This document shows positions 1 to 12,177 of a stretch of 64,000 nucleotides of DNA, piece by piece. Source of the DNA: Gallaecimonas kandeliae (GTDB lineage: Bacteria > Pseudomonadota > Gammaproteobacteria > Enterobacterales > Gallaecimonadaceae); contig NZ_CP118480.1 of assembly GCF_030450055.1 (NCBI RefSeq), forward strand, positions 434,001 to 498,000, written 5' to 3'. A model generated the notes under the pieces. It was given only the letters and a program-made list of their open reading frames with translations. It was not told where the DNA came from and did no database searches. The position numbers and the translations under genes were made by a program. How positions within the stretch are numbered: the first letter of the stretch is position 1; each line of letters starts with the position of its first letter.

Positions 1-271
1 GGTAGACATGGGGGACACCCAGGGCCTGGAAGCGGTCGGCGACGATGCGGCTCTGGCGGCCTGTGATCACCGCCACTTCGATGCCGGCGGCGCGCAGCGC
101 CTTGACCCCGAAGCCGTCTCTGGTGTGGAAGGCCTTGAGTTCCTCGCCGTCATTGCCCAGGTAGATGCGGCCGTCGGAGAAGACCCCGTCCACGTCGCAC
201 ACCAGCAGCCTTACCTGCTGGAAGCGTTGCCAAAGGTCGGGGGCCATGGGGCCGTAGAGGCTGTTCTGCAT
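1..271 (-). CDS. kdsC: KDO 8-phosphate phosphatase, partial
   Basis: This is the N-terminal 90 residues of the HAD-family phosphatase that converts KDO-8-phosphate to KDO for lipopolysaccharide inner core synthesis in the cytoplasm. The HAD nucleophile motif DVDGVFSDG is visible near residues 26-34, and the ITGRQS segment fits HAD motif II. The ATG overlaps the kdsD stop by one base (TGATG), so the two are translationally coupled. The 3' part lies beyond the left edge, where lptC would be expected from the E. coli order. Confidence 0.93.
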   Translation of the reverse strand, partial: MQNSLYGPMAPDLWQRFQQVRLLVCDVDGVFSDGRIYLGNDGEELKAFHTRDGFGVKALRAAGIEVAVITGRQSRIVADRFQALGVPHVY

Positions 272-1242
272 CAAAATACTCCTGCGCGCATCAGATCTTG
301 AGTATTGAGTGCGCCTATGGGCCTGTTGTTCCCGTCCACTACGATAAGGCCGTTGATTTTCTTGCCTTCCATCAGGTGCAGGGCTTCGGCGGCCAGCATG
401 TCGGGACCCACTGTGACGCCGCCTTTGGTCATCACCTGGGCTATGGATACGGTGCGCACGTCATGGCCTGCGTCCAGCACCCGGCGCAGATCGCCGTCGG
501 TGAAGAGCCCGGCCAGCTTGCCGTCGCCGTCCACTACGGCGGTCATGCCCAGGCCCTTGCGGGTCATTTCCAGCAAGGCGTCGCGCAGCAAGATGTCCTC
601 ATTCACCAGCGGCACCTGGTCGCCGCCATGCATCAGGTCCTCAATGCGCAGCAGCAGCCGTTTGCCGAGGCTGCCGCCGGGGTGGGAGAGGGCGAAGTCG
701 TCGGCGGTGAAGCCGCGGGCGTGCAGCAGGGCAACCGCCAGGGCATCGCCCATGACCAGGGTGGCGGTGGTGGAGGCGGTGGGAGCCAGGTTCAGGGGGC
801 AGGCTTCCTTCTCCACCGCCACGCACAGATGTACGTCGCTGTGACGGGCCAAGGTGGAGTCGGGCTTGCCGGTCATGGCGATGGTGGCGACGCCGATGCG
901 TTTGAGCACCGGCAGCAAGGTCAGCACTTCCTGGGTTTCACCGGAGTTGGAGATGGCCACCACCACGTCGCGGTCGGTGATCATGCCCAGATCGCCGTGG
1001 GAGGCCTCGCCGGGATGCACGAAGAAGGCGGGGGTACCGGTGGAGGCCAGGGTGGCGGCAATCTTGCCGCCGATATGGCCAGACTTGCCCATTCCTGTGA
1101 CAATAACCTTGCCCTGGCAGTCGAACAATATCTGGCAGGCGCGGTCGAAGGCCGGGCCCAGCGACTGAAACAGCCCTTCGATGGCGTCTCTTTCTATTTC
1201 GAGGACGGTGCGCCCGAACCGGGAAAAGTCTCGCTGAACCAT
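271..1242 (-). CDS. kdsD: Arabinose-5-phosphate isomerase
   Basis: This enzyme interconverts ribulose-5-phosphate and arabinose-5-phosphate, the first committed step toward KDO. It has 323 residues, close to the 328 of E. coli KdsD. The N-terminal SIS sugar-isomerase domain carries MGKSGHIGGK (51-60) and SNSGETQE (98-105). Two CBS domains fill the C-terminal part (about 205-323). The start is preceded by an AGGAG on the minus strand. It is followed by kdsC with a one-base overlap and is divergent from mlaF. The yrbG antiporter gene that sits between kdsD and mlaF in E. coli is missing. Confidence 0.96.
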   Translation of the reverse strand: MVQRDFSRFGRTVLEIERDAIEGLFQSLGPAFDRACQILFDCQGKVIVTGMGKSGHIGGKIAATLASTGTPAFFVHPGEASHGDLGMITDRDVVVAISNSGETQEVLTLLPVLKRIGVATIAMTGKPDSTLARHSDVHLCVAVEKEACPLNLAPTASTTATLVMGDALAVALLHARGFTADDFALSHPGGSLGKRLLLRIEDLMHGGDQVPLVNEDILLRDALLEMTRKGLGMTAVVDGDGKLAGLFTDGDLRRVLDAGHDVRTVSIAQVMTKGGVTVGPDMLAAEALHLMEGKKINGLIVVDGNNRPIGALNTQDLMRAGVF

Positions 1243-1555
1243 GGGGACTCCTTTGCTAAACTGGCGCGATTATAAGAAAGGCCGACAAGATAAGCGACCA
1301 AGGCAAGGTGCGCTGAACAGTCAAAAAGGAAGAATTCGTCATCACCAATATGGCATTAATGAAATCTAGGCAGGATGCAGATGAGCCAGGGAATGCCGGC
1401 ATGGATGGCCAGGACCTCCCCCCGCCCCCCGAATTCAGGGGCAATTCAGAGACCCTTCCTTACCCTTTCGAACGTTTTGTTTCATTTATTGGCATTGCCT
1501 TGCCATCGGCGCCCTTTGTTACAATACCGACCCGTACGAGTTCAGGACAATCCAG
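1243..1555. promoter_or_regulatory. Divergent kdsD / mlaF promoter region
   Basis: This 313-base gap has no convincing gene. On the minus strand a perfect TATAAT (plus-strand 1269-1274) lies 27 bases before kdsD, with no good -35. On the plus strand TACAAT at 1520-1525 lies 31 bases before mlaF; the nearest -35-like hexamer is TTGCCT at 1495-1500 with a long 19-base spacer. The -10 hexamers are directly visible; their promoter role is inferred. Confidence 0.45.
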
Positions 1556-2365
1556 ATGAACCCAAGCAGCCCTCTTGTCGAAATCAAGAACATGACCTTC
1601 AGTCGTGGCGACAGGGTCATCTATGACGATATCAACCTGACCATACCGGTCGGCAAGGTCACCGCCATCATGGGGCCCAGCGGCATCGGCAAGACCACGC
1701 TGCTGCGCCTGATCGGCGGCCAGTTGCACCCGGAGCAGGGGGAGATCCTCTTCGACGGCCAGAATATCCCGTCCTTGTCACGCAACCAGCTGTTCACGGT
1801 CCGCAAGCGGATGAGCATGCTGTTCCAGAGCGGTGCCTTGTTCACCGACATGACGGTGTTCGACAACGTCGCCTTCCCGCTGCGCGAACATACCGACCTC
1901 TCCGAGGCCATCATCCGCAAGATAGTGCTGATGAAATTGGAGGCGGTGGGGCTGAGGGGCGCCCACGGACTGATGCCTGGCGAGCTGTCCGGCGGCATGG
2001 CGCGCCGCGCCGCCCTGGCCAGGGCCATAGCCCTGGACCCGGACATGATCATGTATGACGAACCCTTTGCCGGCCAGGACCCCATCTCCATGGGGGTCAT
2101 CGTCAAGCTGATCCGCCGCCTCAACGACGCCCTGGGCCTCACCTCAGTGGTGGTTTCCCACGACGTGGAAGAGGTGTTGTCCATCGCCGACTACGTCTAT
2201 GTGGTGGCGGACAAGAAGGTCATAGGGCAGGGCACGCCGGCCCAGCTCAAGGACAGCAGTTCCGAGCAGCTCAAGCAGTTCCTCAACGGCGAGCCGGACG
2301 GCCCTGTGCGGTTCCACTTCCCGGCGCCGGATTACAGGACCGATCTCAAAGGAGAAGCGCGCTGA
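1556..2365 (+). CDS. mlaF: Mla phospholipid transporter ATPase MlaF
   Basis: This is the ATP-hydrolysing subunit of the inner-membrane MlaFEDB complex, which moves phospholipids between the membranes and keeps the outer leaflet of the outer membrane free of them. Its 269 residues equal the E. coli length. Walker [10 protein letters not shown] is at 40-48, the ABC signature LSGGM at 144-148 and Walker B MIMYDEP at 164-170. It is the first gene of mlaFEDCB, and its TGA overlaps the mlaE ATG by one base. Confidence 0.97.
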   Translation: MNPSSPLVEIKNMTFSRGDRVIYDDINLTIPVGKVTAIMGPSGIGKTTLLRLIGGQLHPEQGEILFDGQNIPSLSRNQLFTVRKRMSMLFQSGALFTDMTVFDNVAFPLREHTDLSEAIIRKIVLMKLEAVGLRGAHGLMPGELSGGMARRAALARAIALDPDMIMYDEPFAGQDPISMGVIVKLIRRLNDALGLTSVVVSHDVEEVLSIADYVYVVADKKVIGQGTPAQLKDSSSEQLKQFLNGEPDGPVRFHFPAPDYRTDLKGEAR

Positions 2366-3141
2366 TGTTTGATTCCCTTGCCCACCTGGGGCGTCTGGGA
2401 CTGTCCCTGACCAGCGCCATGGGACGGGCCCTGTTGATGATGCTGTCGGCCGTGCTCTGCTGGCCGCGGCTGCGCAGTTTCCACCTGCTGGTGAAACAGA
2501 TTTACGTGGTGGGGGTGCAATCCCTGCTGATCATAGTGGTATCCGGCCTCTTCATCGGCATGGTGCTGGGCCTGCAGGGCTACACCATCCTGGTGGACTA
2601 CGGTGCCGAGGCATCCCTGGGGCCCATGGTGGCCCTGAGCATATTGCGTGAACTGGGCCCCGTGGTCACGGCCCTGCTCTTTGCCGGCCGCGCCGGTTCG
2701 GCCCTGACCGCCGAGATAGGCCTGATGAAGGCCACCGAACAGCTTTCCAGCCTGGAGATGATGGCCGTCGATCCCCTCAAGCGGGTGATAGCCCCCCGTT
2801 TCTGGGCCGGCGTCATCGCCATGCCGCTGCTGACCGCCATCTTCTGCGCCGTCGGCATCTGGGGCGGCAAAATAGTGGGTGTCGACTGGCTGGGCGTGGA
2901 CGCCGGTACCTATTGGTCGGTGATGCAATCCGCCGTGGACCTCTACGACGACATCCTCAACGGCTTTATCAAGAGCATTGCCTTCGCCCTGGTGGTGACC
3001 TGGATAGCGGTGTTCAACGGTTACGATGCTGTACCTAACTCGGAAGGGATCAGCAGGGCCACGACCCAGACGGTAGTGCACTCCTCCCTGGCGGTGCTGG
3101 GTCTGGACTTTATTCTGACGGCTTTGATGTTTGGAAACTGA
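2365..3141 (+). CDS. mlaE: Mla transporter permease MlaE
   Basis: This is the membrane-spanning permease of the Mla lipid transporter (258 residues; E. coli 260). It has an amphipathic N-terminal segment and several hydrophobic helices, with the family segments LRELGPVV and [13 protein letters not shown] in the middle, typical of the MlaE/YrbE permeases. It forms the dimeric core under the MlaD ring and is contacted by MlaF and MlaB. It is coupled to mlaF by a one-base overlap, and mlaD follows after two bases. Confidence 0.97.
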   Translation: MFDSLAHLGRLGLSLTSAMGRALLMMLSAVLCWPRLRSFHLLVKQIYVVGVQSLLIIVVSGLFIGMVLGLQGYTILVDYGAEASLGPMVALSILRELGPVVTALLFAGRAGSALTAEIGLMKATEQLSSLEMMAVDPLKRVIAPRFWAGVIAMPLLTAIFCAVGIWGGKIVGVDWLGVDAGTYWSVMQSAVDLYDDILNGFIKSIAFALVVTWIAVFNGYDAVPNSEGISRATTQTVVHSSLAVLGLDFILTALMFGN

Positions 3142-3143
3142 TT

Positions 3144-3614
3144 ATGCAGAACAGTCGCAAAATTGAATTGTTGGTGGGCTTCTTCATCCTGCTGGGCATA
3201 TTGGCCATGTCGGTGCTGGCCCTGCGGGTCGCCAACGGCAGCGCCGGCGGCGATGGCTCCACCTATACCCTCTACGCCAAGTTCGACAATGTCGGCGGCC
3301 TCAAGGTCCGCTCCCCCATCAAGGTGGGCGGCGTCGTAGTGGGCCGGGTCGAGAACATCAAGCTGGATACCAAGGACTTCACCCCGCTGGTGGCCATGTC
3401 CATCAACTCGGAGTACGACAAGTTCCCCGAGACCAGTTCTGCCGCCATACTCACCTCCGGTTTATTGGGGGAGCAGTACATTGGGCTGCAGCCCGGCTTT
3501 AAGGATGATTCCATTTCCATCCTCAAGAACGGTGACTACATTGAGGACACCAAGTCCGCCCTGGTGCTGGAAGAGTTGATTGGCCAGTTCCTCTTTGGCA
3601 AGTCCCACGAATAA
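3144..3614 (+). CDS. mlaD: Mla transporter MCE-domain subunit MlaD
   Basis: This periplasmic lipid-binding subunit is anchored by one N-terminal transmembrane helix (about residues 7-27) and followed by a single MCE domain (VGGLKVRSPIKVGGVVVG). In the family it forms a hexameric ring on MlaE that exchanges lipids with MlaC. It has 156 residues against 183 in E. coli; the difference is the poorly conserved C-terminal tail, while the helix after the MCE fold (LVLEELIGQFLFG) is kept. Confidence 0.96.
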   Translation: MQNSRKIELLVGFFILLGILAMSVLALRVANGSAGGDGSTYTLYAKFDNVGGLKVRSPIKVGGVVVGRVENIKLDTKDFTPLVAMSINSEYDKFPETSSAAILTSGLLGEQYIGLQPGFKDDSISILKNGDYIEDTKSALVLEELIGQFLFGKSHE

Positions 3615-3623
3615 GGAGTCGAT

Positions 3624-4279
3624 ATGATCAAGCGAATGATGACCGCCGCCCTGTTGATGGTGGGCATGATGGGCTCGGCCTTGGCCCAGACCACCGCCAT
3701 TGACCGCAGCGATCCCTTCAACATGGTGGAGAAGGCGGCCAACCTGGCGTTCGAAAGGTTCAAGGCGGAGCAGCCGCAGATCCAGAAGGATCCCAACGTC
3801 ATCAAGGAGATCGTCCGTGAAGAGCTGCTGCCCTACGTGGACTACCGTTACGCCTCCCTGAAGGTGATAGGCCGCAACCTGCCCAAGACCACATCCGATC
3901 AGCGCGACCGCTTCATCGCCGTGTTCAAGAACTACCTGGTGACCACCTATGCCCAGGCCTTCACCCAGTATCACGACCAGCAGGTGATCTTCGAGCGCTC
4001 CCCCATGGACGAGGGCCACCAGCAGAAGATCGCCTCCGTCAAGGCGCGCATCATCGAAGAGGGCCGCCCTGAGATCAACCTGATCTTCAAGGCCCGCCTC
4101 AACAGCAAGACAGGCTCCTGGGGTGTCTACGACATGGTGGCCGAGGGCATCAGCCTGCTGTCCTCCAAGCAGGCCGAGCTGGAAGGCCTCATTCGCCAGA
4201 AAGGCATCGATGAAGTGACCCAGATGCTCAAGGACAAGGCCAACGTCGCCATCACCCTCAAGAAAGAGGAAAAGGCCGC

Positions 4280-4283
<4 letters not shown>
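3624..4283 (+). CDS. mlaC: Periplasmic lipid chaperone MlaC
   Basis: This soluble periplasmic shuttle carries phospholipid between the MlaA-porin complex and MlaFEDB. It has 219 residues with a clear Sec signal peptide and likely cleavage after ALA at residue 21. The body matches the Tol-Tol-Ttg2 (MlaC) family, including VDYRYASLKVIG and YDMVAEGISL. It has a good ribosome site (AAGGAGTC) and overlaps mlaB by four bases. Confidence 0.96.
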
Positions 4284-6089
<1,806 letters not shown>

Positions 6090-6090
6090 G

Positions 6091-6113
6091 AAAGGCGCCT
6101 CAGGGCGCCTTTT
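6091..6113. terminator. murA / degS bidirectional terminator
   Basis: A hairpin with stem AAAGGCGCC, loop TCAG and complement GGCGCCTTT, followed by T-rich sequence, sits between the convergent murA and degS genes. A-tracts on the left could make it work in both directions. Confidence 0.88.
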
Positions 6114-6120
6114 CTTCTGC

Positions 6121-7182
6121 TCAGTAACCCGGGGGCCTTTCCCCCACCGTCACCTTGAGCTTGAGCTGTTTGCCGTCCCGTACCACTGTCACCTCGATCT
6201 GGGTGCCTGGTTTGGTCTCTGCCACCAGGTCCATGGCCTCCAGGCCGTTGCGGATCGGCTTGCCGTCGATGCCGACGATGAGATCCCCCACCTTGATGCC
6301 GCCTTTCTCTGCCGGTGAGTCCTTGTCCACGGCCGTGATCAGCGGCGGCTGGGTCATGATCGGCACCCTGGGCTGCTGGTAGTTGACCCCGAAGTAGCCG
6401 CGGATCACCCGGCCGTTCTCCACCAGCTCCTTGAGGATCTTGGCGGCCAGGGTATAGGGGATGGCGAAGCTGATGCCGGGCGCGTCCATGCGTTCCGAGA
6501 CGTGGAAGAGGGCGGTGTTGATGCCCACCAGCACGCCGTTGCTGTTGACCAGGGCGCCGCCGGAGTTGCCGGCGTTGATGGCTGCGTCGGTCTGCAGGAA
6601 GTCCTGGTAGCCGGTGGAACTCATGCCGGAGCGGCCGGTGGCGGAGATGATGCCCTGGGTGATGGTCTGGCCGATGTTGTAGGGGTTGCCTATGGCCAGC
6701 ACCACGTCACCCACCTGGGCCTGGTTGTGGGGGTCCTGGGGAATGACCGGCAGGTTATCCAGATCCACCTGCAGTACCGCCAGGTCGGTCAGGGGATCTG
6801 TGCCCACCAGCTCGGCATAGGAGACCCGGCCGTCCTGCAACGCCACCACTATCTGGTCGGCATCGTGGATGACGTGGAAGTTGGTGAGGATATGACCCTT
6901 GGCGGTCATGATCACCCCGGAGCCCAGGCCCTTGATGGTGCCGCGTTGCTCGTAGAGATCCTTGCCGACATTGCTCACCGAATAGATGTTGACCACGGCC
7001 GGGGCGGCGCGGCGCACGGCCGAGGAGAAGGACAGCAGGGGGGCGTAGTTGTTTTCCTTGCGGAAAAGTCCCTGGCTGTCGTCGCTGCCCTTGCGCAGGC
7101 TGGGGAAGAAGGTGAGCAGCACTGCCGCCAGGATCAATCCCAGCAGGATGGCTTTACCCAAGTCTTTGAAAAGCCGCGCCAT
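6121..7182 (-). CDS. degS: Envelope-stress sensor protease DegS
   Basis: DegS is the inner-membrane serine protease that starts cleavage of anti-sigma RseA when misfolded outer-membrane proteins bind its PDZ domain, releasing sigma-E. From the ATG at 7182 it has 353 residues (E. coli 355). An N-terminal anchor helix (about 8-27) is followed by the protease domain with triad His103 (NFHVIHD), Asp133 (DPLTDLAVL) and Ser208 (GNSGGA), and one PDZ domain. A longer open frame upstream (to 7239) would add 19 residues before the anchor and overlap the degQ terminator, so I rejected it. Confidence 0.95.
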   Translation of the reverse strand: MARLFKDLGKAILLGLILAAVLLTFFPSLRKGSDDSQGLFRKENNYAPLLSFSSAVRRAAPAVVNIYSVSNVGKDLYEQRGTIKGLGSGVIMTAKGHILTNFHVIHDADQIVVALQDGRVSYAELVGTDPLTDLAVLQVDLDNLPVIPQDPHNQAQVGDVVLAIGNPYNIGQTITQGIISATGRSGMSSTGYQDFLQTDAAINAGNSGGALVNSNGVLVGINTALFHVSERMDAPGISFAIPYTLAAKILKELVENGRVIRGYFGVNYQQPRVPIMTQPPLITAVDKDSPAEKGGIKVGDLIVGIDGKPIRNGLEAMDLVAETKPGTQIEVTVVRDGKQLKLKVTVGERPPGY

Positions 7183-7237
7183 TGACAATGCCCTGCAGTT
7201 GATAGAGGCCTGAGCATAACAGCTTTTTCCAGGCAGC

Positions 7238-7261
7238 AAAAAGGGGCCCGGGGGCCCCTTT
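7238..7261 (-). terminator. degQ terminator
   Basis: Read on the minus strand this is a stem of AAAGGGGCCC and its complement with a two-base loop, followed by TTTTT. It lies 21 bases past the degQ stop and separates degQ from degS. Confidence 0.87.
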
Positions 7262-7281
7262 ACTTAGTCTTACAAAGACTT

Positions 7282-8637
<1,356 letters not shown>

Positions 8638-8689
8638 TCTTACTGAATCTCCTATAAATACAGAAGGCTGTTTCAGTCTTGGCTCAATC

Positions 8690-8718
8690 ACTGACCTTGC
8701 GGATTGTTAAAAAGTTCC
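8690..8718 (-). promoter_or_regulatory. Possible sigma-E promoter of degQ
   Basis: On the minus strand a perfect sigma-E -35 element GGAACTT (plus 8712-8718) is followed after 17 bases by TCAGT (plus 8690-8694). The -35 match is exact; the spacer is one or two bases longer than the usual 15-16 and the -10 match is partial, so activity is inferred only. It lies just past the zapG stop and about 55 bases before degQ. Confidence 0.4.
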
Positions 8719-8722
8719 AGAA

Positions 8723-9097
8723 TTATTTTTTGATGAGGCCATGGCGCTCGTGGGAATAGTCGCGGGGCGGCTCGGTCAGCAGCTCCAGTTGCTGCTCTTC
8801 CAAGGCCTCTTCGCCGATACGCAGTGACAGGGCGTCCGCGTCCAGGCTCAGCAGGTTACCGGCGCCGTCGCTGACATGGCGGGCCAGCTTGTCGTAGTCA
8901 CGGGCCAGCTGTTTCATCATCTCGGCGCTTTCTTCGAAGTAATCCTTCACTTCTTCCTTGTACTGCTCCAGATCCAGCTGGGCTTGTTCCAGATCCTGGC
9001 GCAGCTTGTCCTCACCCAGGGGCGTAGTGCCACGGACGCGGCCTATCAGCAGGCCAACCACTATCCCTACGACTACACCTATTGCGAAATTTATCAT
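8723..9097 (-). CDS. zapG: ZapG/YhcB family membrane protein (DUF1043)
   Basis: This inner-membrane protein (124 residues from the ATG at 9097) has one N-terminal glycine-rich transmembrane helix (about 2-19) and a long cytoplasmic coiled coil (about 30-80). The E. coli homologue YhcB/ZapG links envelope growth and division and is important for cell shape. The longer open frame to 9178 adds 27 residues before the membrane helix and overlaps the zapE promoter region, so the internal ATG with AAGG upstream is preferred. It is divergent from zapE, the classical arrangement. Confidence 0.9.
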   Translation of the reverse strand: MINFAIGVVVGIVVGLLIGRVRGTTPLGEDKLRQDLEQAQLDLEQYKEEVKDYFEESAEMMKQLARDYDKLARHVSDGAGNLLSLDADALSLRIGEEALEEQQLELLTEPPRDYSHERHGLIKK

Positions 9098-9203
9098 GGA
9101 CCTTGCCACTCCTGTCCTTTGCTGTTGGCGAACAATATACCTGCAACACTGGGTCCGTGGTACCATGCCGGCCCCCAATTATCCCTGAAGAGACCCTGAT
9201 CCG

Positions 9204-10301
9204 ATGACTCCCTGGCAGCGCTATCAAGCCGACCTTGCCCGCCCGGATTTCATGCATGACGCGGCCCAGGAAAATGCCGTCCGCCACTTGCAACGCCTCT
9301 ATGAGGATTTCTGTGCCAGGGACCAGCAGCAGACCAAGGGATTGAAAGGGCTCTGGCAGAAATTGGCAGGCAAGCCCAAGGCTGCCGTCAAGGGCCTCTA
9401 TTTCTGGGGTGGGGTAGGGCGCGGCAAGACCTACCTGGTAGACACCTTCTTTGACTGCCTGCCGACAGAGCGCAAGCTGCGGGCCCACTTTCACCGCTTC
9501 ATGCACCGCATCCATCAGGAGCTCAAGCTCTTCAAGGGCGAGCAGGATCCGCTGCTGAAGATAGCCGACAAGATTGCCGGCGAGACCGACATCATCTGTT
9601 TCGATGAGTTCTTCGTCTCTGACATTACCGACGCCATGCTGCTGGGCACCCTTTTCGAGGCGTTGTTCGAGCGCGGCCTGGTGCTGGTGGCCACCTCCAA
9701 CATCATTCCCGACGAGCTTTACCGCAACGGCCTGCAGCGGGCCCGCTTCCTGCCCGCCATCGCCCATATCAAGGCCAACTGCGAGGTGGTCAACGTGGAT
9801 TCCGGTATCGACTACCGGCTGCGCACCCTGGAGCAGGCCGAGCTTTACCACTATCCCTGCGACGAAAAGGGCCTGGCCCAATTCCGCGACTATTTCGGCA
9901 AGCTGGCCGTTGAGCCCGGCCAGGAGAACCCGGTGCTGAGCATCGAAGGGCGCCCCATTCCGGCGCTGCTGGAGGCCGACGGCGTACTCTGGCTGGACTT
10001 CAGGGCCCTCTGCGACGGCCCCCGTAGCCAGGCCGACTACATGGAACTGGCCAGGCTCTACCACTCGGTGCTGGTCAGCGGCGGCTTTCAGATGGGGGCC
10101 AACCAGGAGGACGTGGCCAGGCGTTTCATCGCCATGGTGGACGAGTTCTACGAGCGTGGCGTCAAGCTGATCATCTTGGCCGAGGTTGGGATGTTCGAGC
10201 TCTATGCCGGCGAACGGCTGCGCTTCGAGTTCCAGCGTTGCCTGTCCAGGCTGCAGGAAATGCAGTCCACGGAATACCTGGCCAGGCCCCACAAACCCTG
10301 A
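9204..10301 (+). CDS. zapE: Cell division ATPase ZapE (AFG1 family)
   Basis: ZapE is an AFG1-type AAA ATPase that acts at the divisome during constriction under stress. It has 365 residues. Walker A WGGVGRGKT is around 68-76 and Walker B IICFDEF with the sensor region ATSNIIPDELY follows. It is divergent from zapG and followed by the rplM promoter. The length and motif order match the family without visible defects. Confidence 0.95.
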   Translation: MTPWQRYQADLARPDFMHDAAQENAVRHLQRLYEDFCARDQQQTKGLKGLWQKLAGKPKAAVKGLYFWGGVGRGKTYLVDTFFDCLPTERKLRAHFHRFMHRIHQELKLFKGEQDPLLKIADKIAGETDIICFDEFFVSDITDAMLLGTLFEALFERGLVLVATSNIIPDELYRNGLQRARFLPAIAHIKANCEVVNVDSGIDYRLRTLEQAELYHYPCDEKGLAQFRDYFGKLAVEPGQENPVLSIEGRPIPALLEADGVLWLDFRALCDGPRSQADYMELARLYHSVLVSGGFQMGANQEDVARRFIAMVDEFYERGVKLIILAEVGMFELYAGERLRFEFQRCLSRLQEMQSTEYLARPHKP

Positions 10302-10320
10302 TTTTGAGTACAAATTGGAC

Positions 10321-10349
10321 GTGACCTGGCGGATTGACATGCGTATAAT
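10321..10349 (+). promoter_or_regulatory. rplM-rpsI promoter
   Basis: A perfect TATAAT (10344-10349) follows a GTGACC -35 (10321-10326, four of six matches) with the ideal 17-base spacer. A TTGACA at 10334-10339 is too near the -10 to serve. The predicted transcript has a leader of about 140 bases before rplM. Confidence 0.72.
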
Positions 10350-10355
10350 CCGCGC

Positions 10356-10497
10356 AGCCCCACGTTACAACCTGCCCAACAAGGGCAGCGCATATGTCAC
10401 CCGCCAGCATTCGAAGGGATGTCGTGGCAGGTTTTGCACATGGTGCGGGCAAAGAAGCCCGCACGGGTATGTAACAATACGAACTTGGGTTATTTGA
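10356..10497 (+). promoter_or_regulatory. Structured rplM leader (likely L13 autoregulation)
   Basis: The untranslated leader of the L13-S9 operon contains a perfect 8-bp hairpin, GTGCGGGC (10443-10450) with GCCCGCAC (10457-10464) and loop AAAGAA, 33 bases before the rplM ATG. In E. coli the rplM leader is the site where L13 represses its own operon; that this leader does the same is inference. I see no obvious Shine-Dalgarno before the rplM ATG. Confidence 0.55.
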
Positions 10498-10926
10498 ATG
10501 AAAACTTTCGTAGCTAAGCCAGAAACCGTAAAACGTGACTGGTATGTGGTTGACGCCGAAGGCAAAACCTTGGGTCGCATCGCCACCGAGATCGCCTCGC
10601 GCCTGCGTGGCAAGCACAAGCCGGAATACACTCCTCACGTTGACACTGGCGACTACATCGTCGTTATCAACGCCGAGAAAGTGGTTGTAACTGGCGCGAA
10701 GTCCAAGGACAAGATGTATCACGCTCACTCCGGTTACCCGGGTGGCCTGAAGTCCATCAGCTTCGAAAAGCTGCAAGCCAAGAAGCCGGAAATGATCATC
10801 GAAGCGGCCGTTAAAGGCATGCTGCCCCGTGGTCCGCTGGGTCGTGCCATGTTCCGTAAGCTGAAGGTTTTTGCCGGTGCTGAACACAAGCACGCTGCAC
10901 AACAACCTCAGGTCCTTGACATCTAA
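10498..10926 (+). CDS. rplM: 50S ribosomal protein L13
   Basis: This ribosomal large-subunit protein has 142 residues, the canonical length, with the conserved start [20 protein letters not shown] and the signature segment [14 protein letters not shown]. It binds 23S rRNA early in assembly. Translation begins with no obvious Shine-Dalgarno but with a structured leader. It is co-transcribed with rpsI 15 bases downstream. Confidence 0.99.
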   Translation: MKTFVAKPETVKRDWYVVDAEGKTLGRIATEIASRLRGKHKPEYTPHVDTGDYIVVINAEKVVVTGAKSKDKMYHAHSGYPGGLKSISFEKLQAKKPEMIIEAAVKGMLPRGPLGRAMFRKLKVFAGAEHKHAAQQPQVLDI

Positions 10927-11334
<408 letters not shown>

Positions 11335-11351
11335 TACGCTTCAGACTGCTC

Positions 11352-11381
11352 AAAAAGCCCGGCATTGCCGGGCTTTTTTTT
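11352..11381 (+). terminator. rplM-rpsI terminator
   Basis: A stem of AAAAAGCCCGGC with its complement around loop ATT, followed by a run of eight T, lies 17 bases past the rpsI stop. It is a textbook intrinsic terminator. Confidence 0.93.
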
Positions 11382-11511
11382 GCCCGCGTCTCTGCTCAAA
11401 AAATCCCTTTTCCTTGTTTTTATAGGGGGTTTTCTTTATGCTTTGAGGCGAATAACTAACCAGAATCAGGTCCCCTCTCCAAGGAAGCAGCACCCACTTG
11501 CCGGGGAGATC

Positions 11512-11540
11512 TTGTGAGCCACAGGCCGCGAGACTATATA
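11512..11540 (+). promoter_or_regulatory. petABC promoter
   Basis: TTGTGA (11512-11517), a 17-base spacer and TATATA (11535-11540) lie 40 bases before petA. A ribosome site GGAGA precedes the ATG. The rest of the 246-base gap before petA holds the rpsI terminator and no other clear signal. Confidence 0.68.
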
Positions 11541-11580
11541 AAAACGGCGCGGCTTCTGTTCCACGACTGGAGACAAATGG

Positions 11581-12177
11581 ATGAGTAATGCGCCTGTAGA
11601 TACCGGCCGTAGACGATTCCTGACCTGGACCACTGCCGTAGTGGGCGCAGTGGGTGCCGGTTTCGCGGCAGTTCCCTTCATCGAATCCTGGAATCCCAGC
11701 GCTAGGGCCAAGATCGCCGGTGCGCCTGTGGAAGTGGATATCACCAAGCTCGAGCCAGGGCAGTTGATCCTGGTGAAGTGGCGTGGCAAACCTGTCTGGG
11801 TGGTCAGCCGCACCCAGGAGGTGCTGGACAAGATGGCCACCCTCAACGACAGGTTGAAAGACCCTAATTCCGAAGAGGCCCAGCAGCCCGACTACGCCAA
11901 GAATCCCACCCGCTCCATCAAGCCCCATATCCTGGTGGCTGTGGGGATCTGCACCCACCTTGGCTGTTCCCCCAGCTACCTCAAGGGCGACTTCGCCCAG
12001 CAGGAGGTGGGGGTCAACTATGGCTTCTTCTGCCCCTGCCACGGTTCCAAGTACGACATGGCCGGCCGCGTCTTCCAGAATGTGCCGGCGCCTTTGAACC
12101 TGGTGGTGCCGCCCCACTATTACGTGGATGAGCGGACCATATTGGTGGGCATGAGCGAAGGGGAGGCCCAAGCATGA
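11581..12177 (+). CDS. petA: Cytochrome bc1 Rieske iron-sulfur subunit
   Basis: This is the Rieske [2Fe-2S] subunit of ubiquinol-cytochrome c reductase, which takes the first electron from ubiquinol at the Qo site. It has 198 residues. The N-terminus has a twin-arginine motif (GRRRFLT) and one transmembrane anchor, as in Tat-exported Rieske proteins. Cluster ligands are in CTHLGC (Cys124, His126, with Cys129 forming the disulfide) and CPCHGS (Cys151 disulfide, Cys153, His154). It overlaps petB by four bases. Confidence 0.97.
   Translation: MSNAPVDTGRRRFLTWTTAVVGAVGAGFAAVPFIESWNPSARAKIAGAPVEVDITKLEPGQLILVKWRGKPVWVVSRTQEVLDKMATLNDRLKDPNSEEAQQPDYAKNPTRSIKPHILVAVGICTHLGCSPSYLKGDFAQQEVGVNYGFFCPCHGSKYDMAGRVFQNVPAPLNLVVPPHYYVDERTILVGMSEGEAQA

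Noticed and set aside
10334-10349. Perfect TTGACA next to TATAAT upstream of rplM
   Set aside because: The two hexamers are only four bases apart, so they cannot be one promoter; GTGACC with a 17-base spacer is the better -35.
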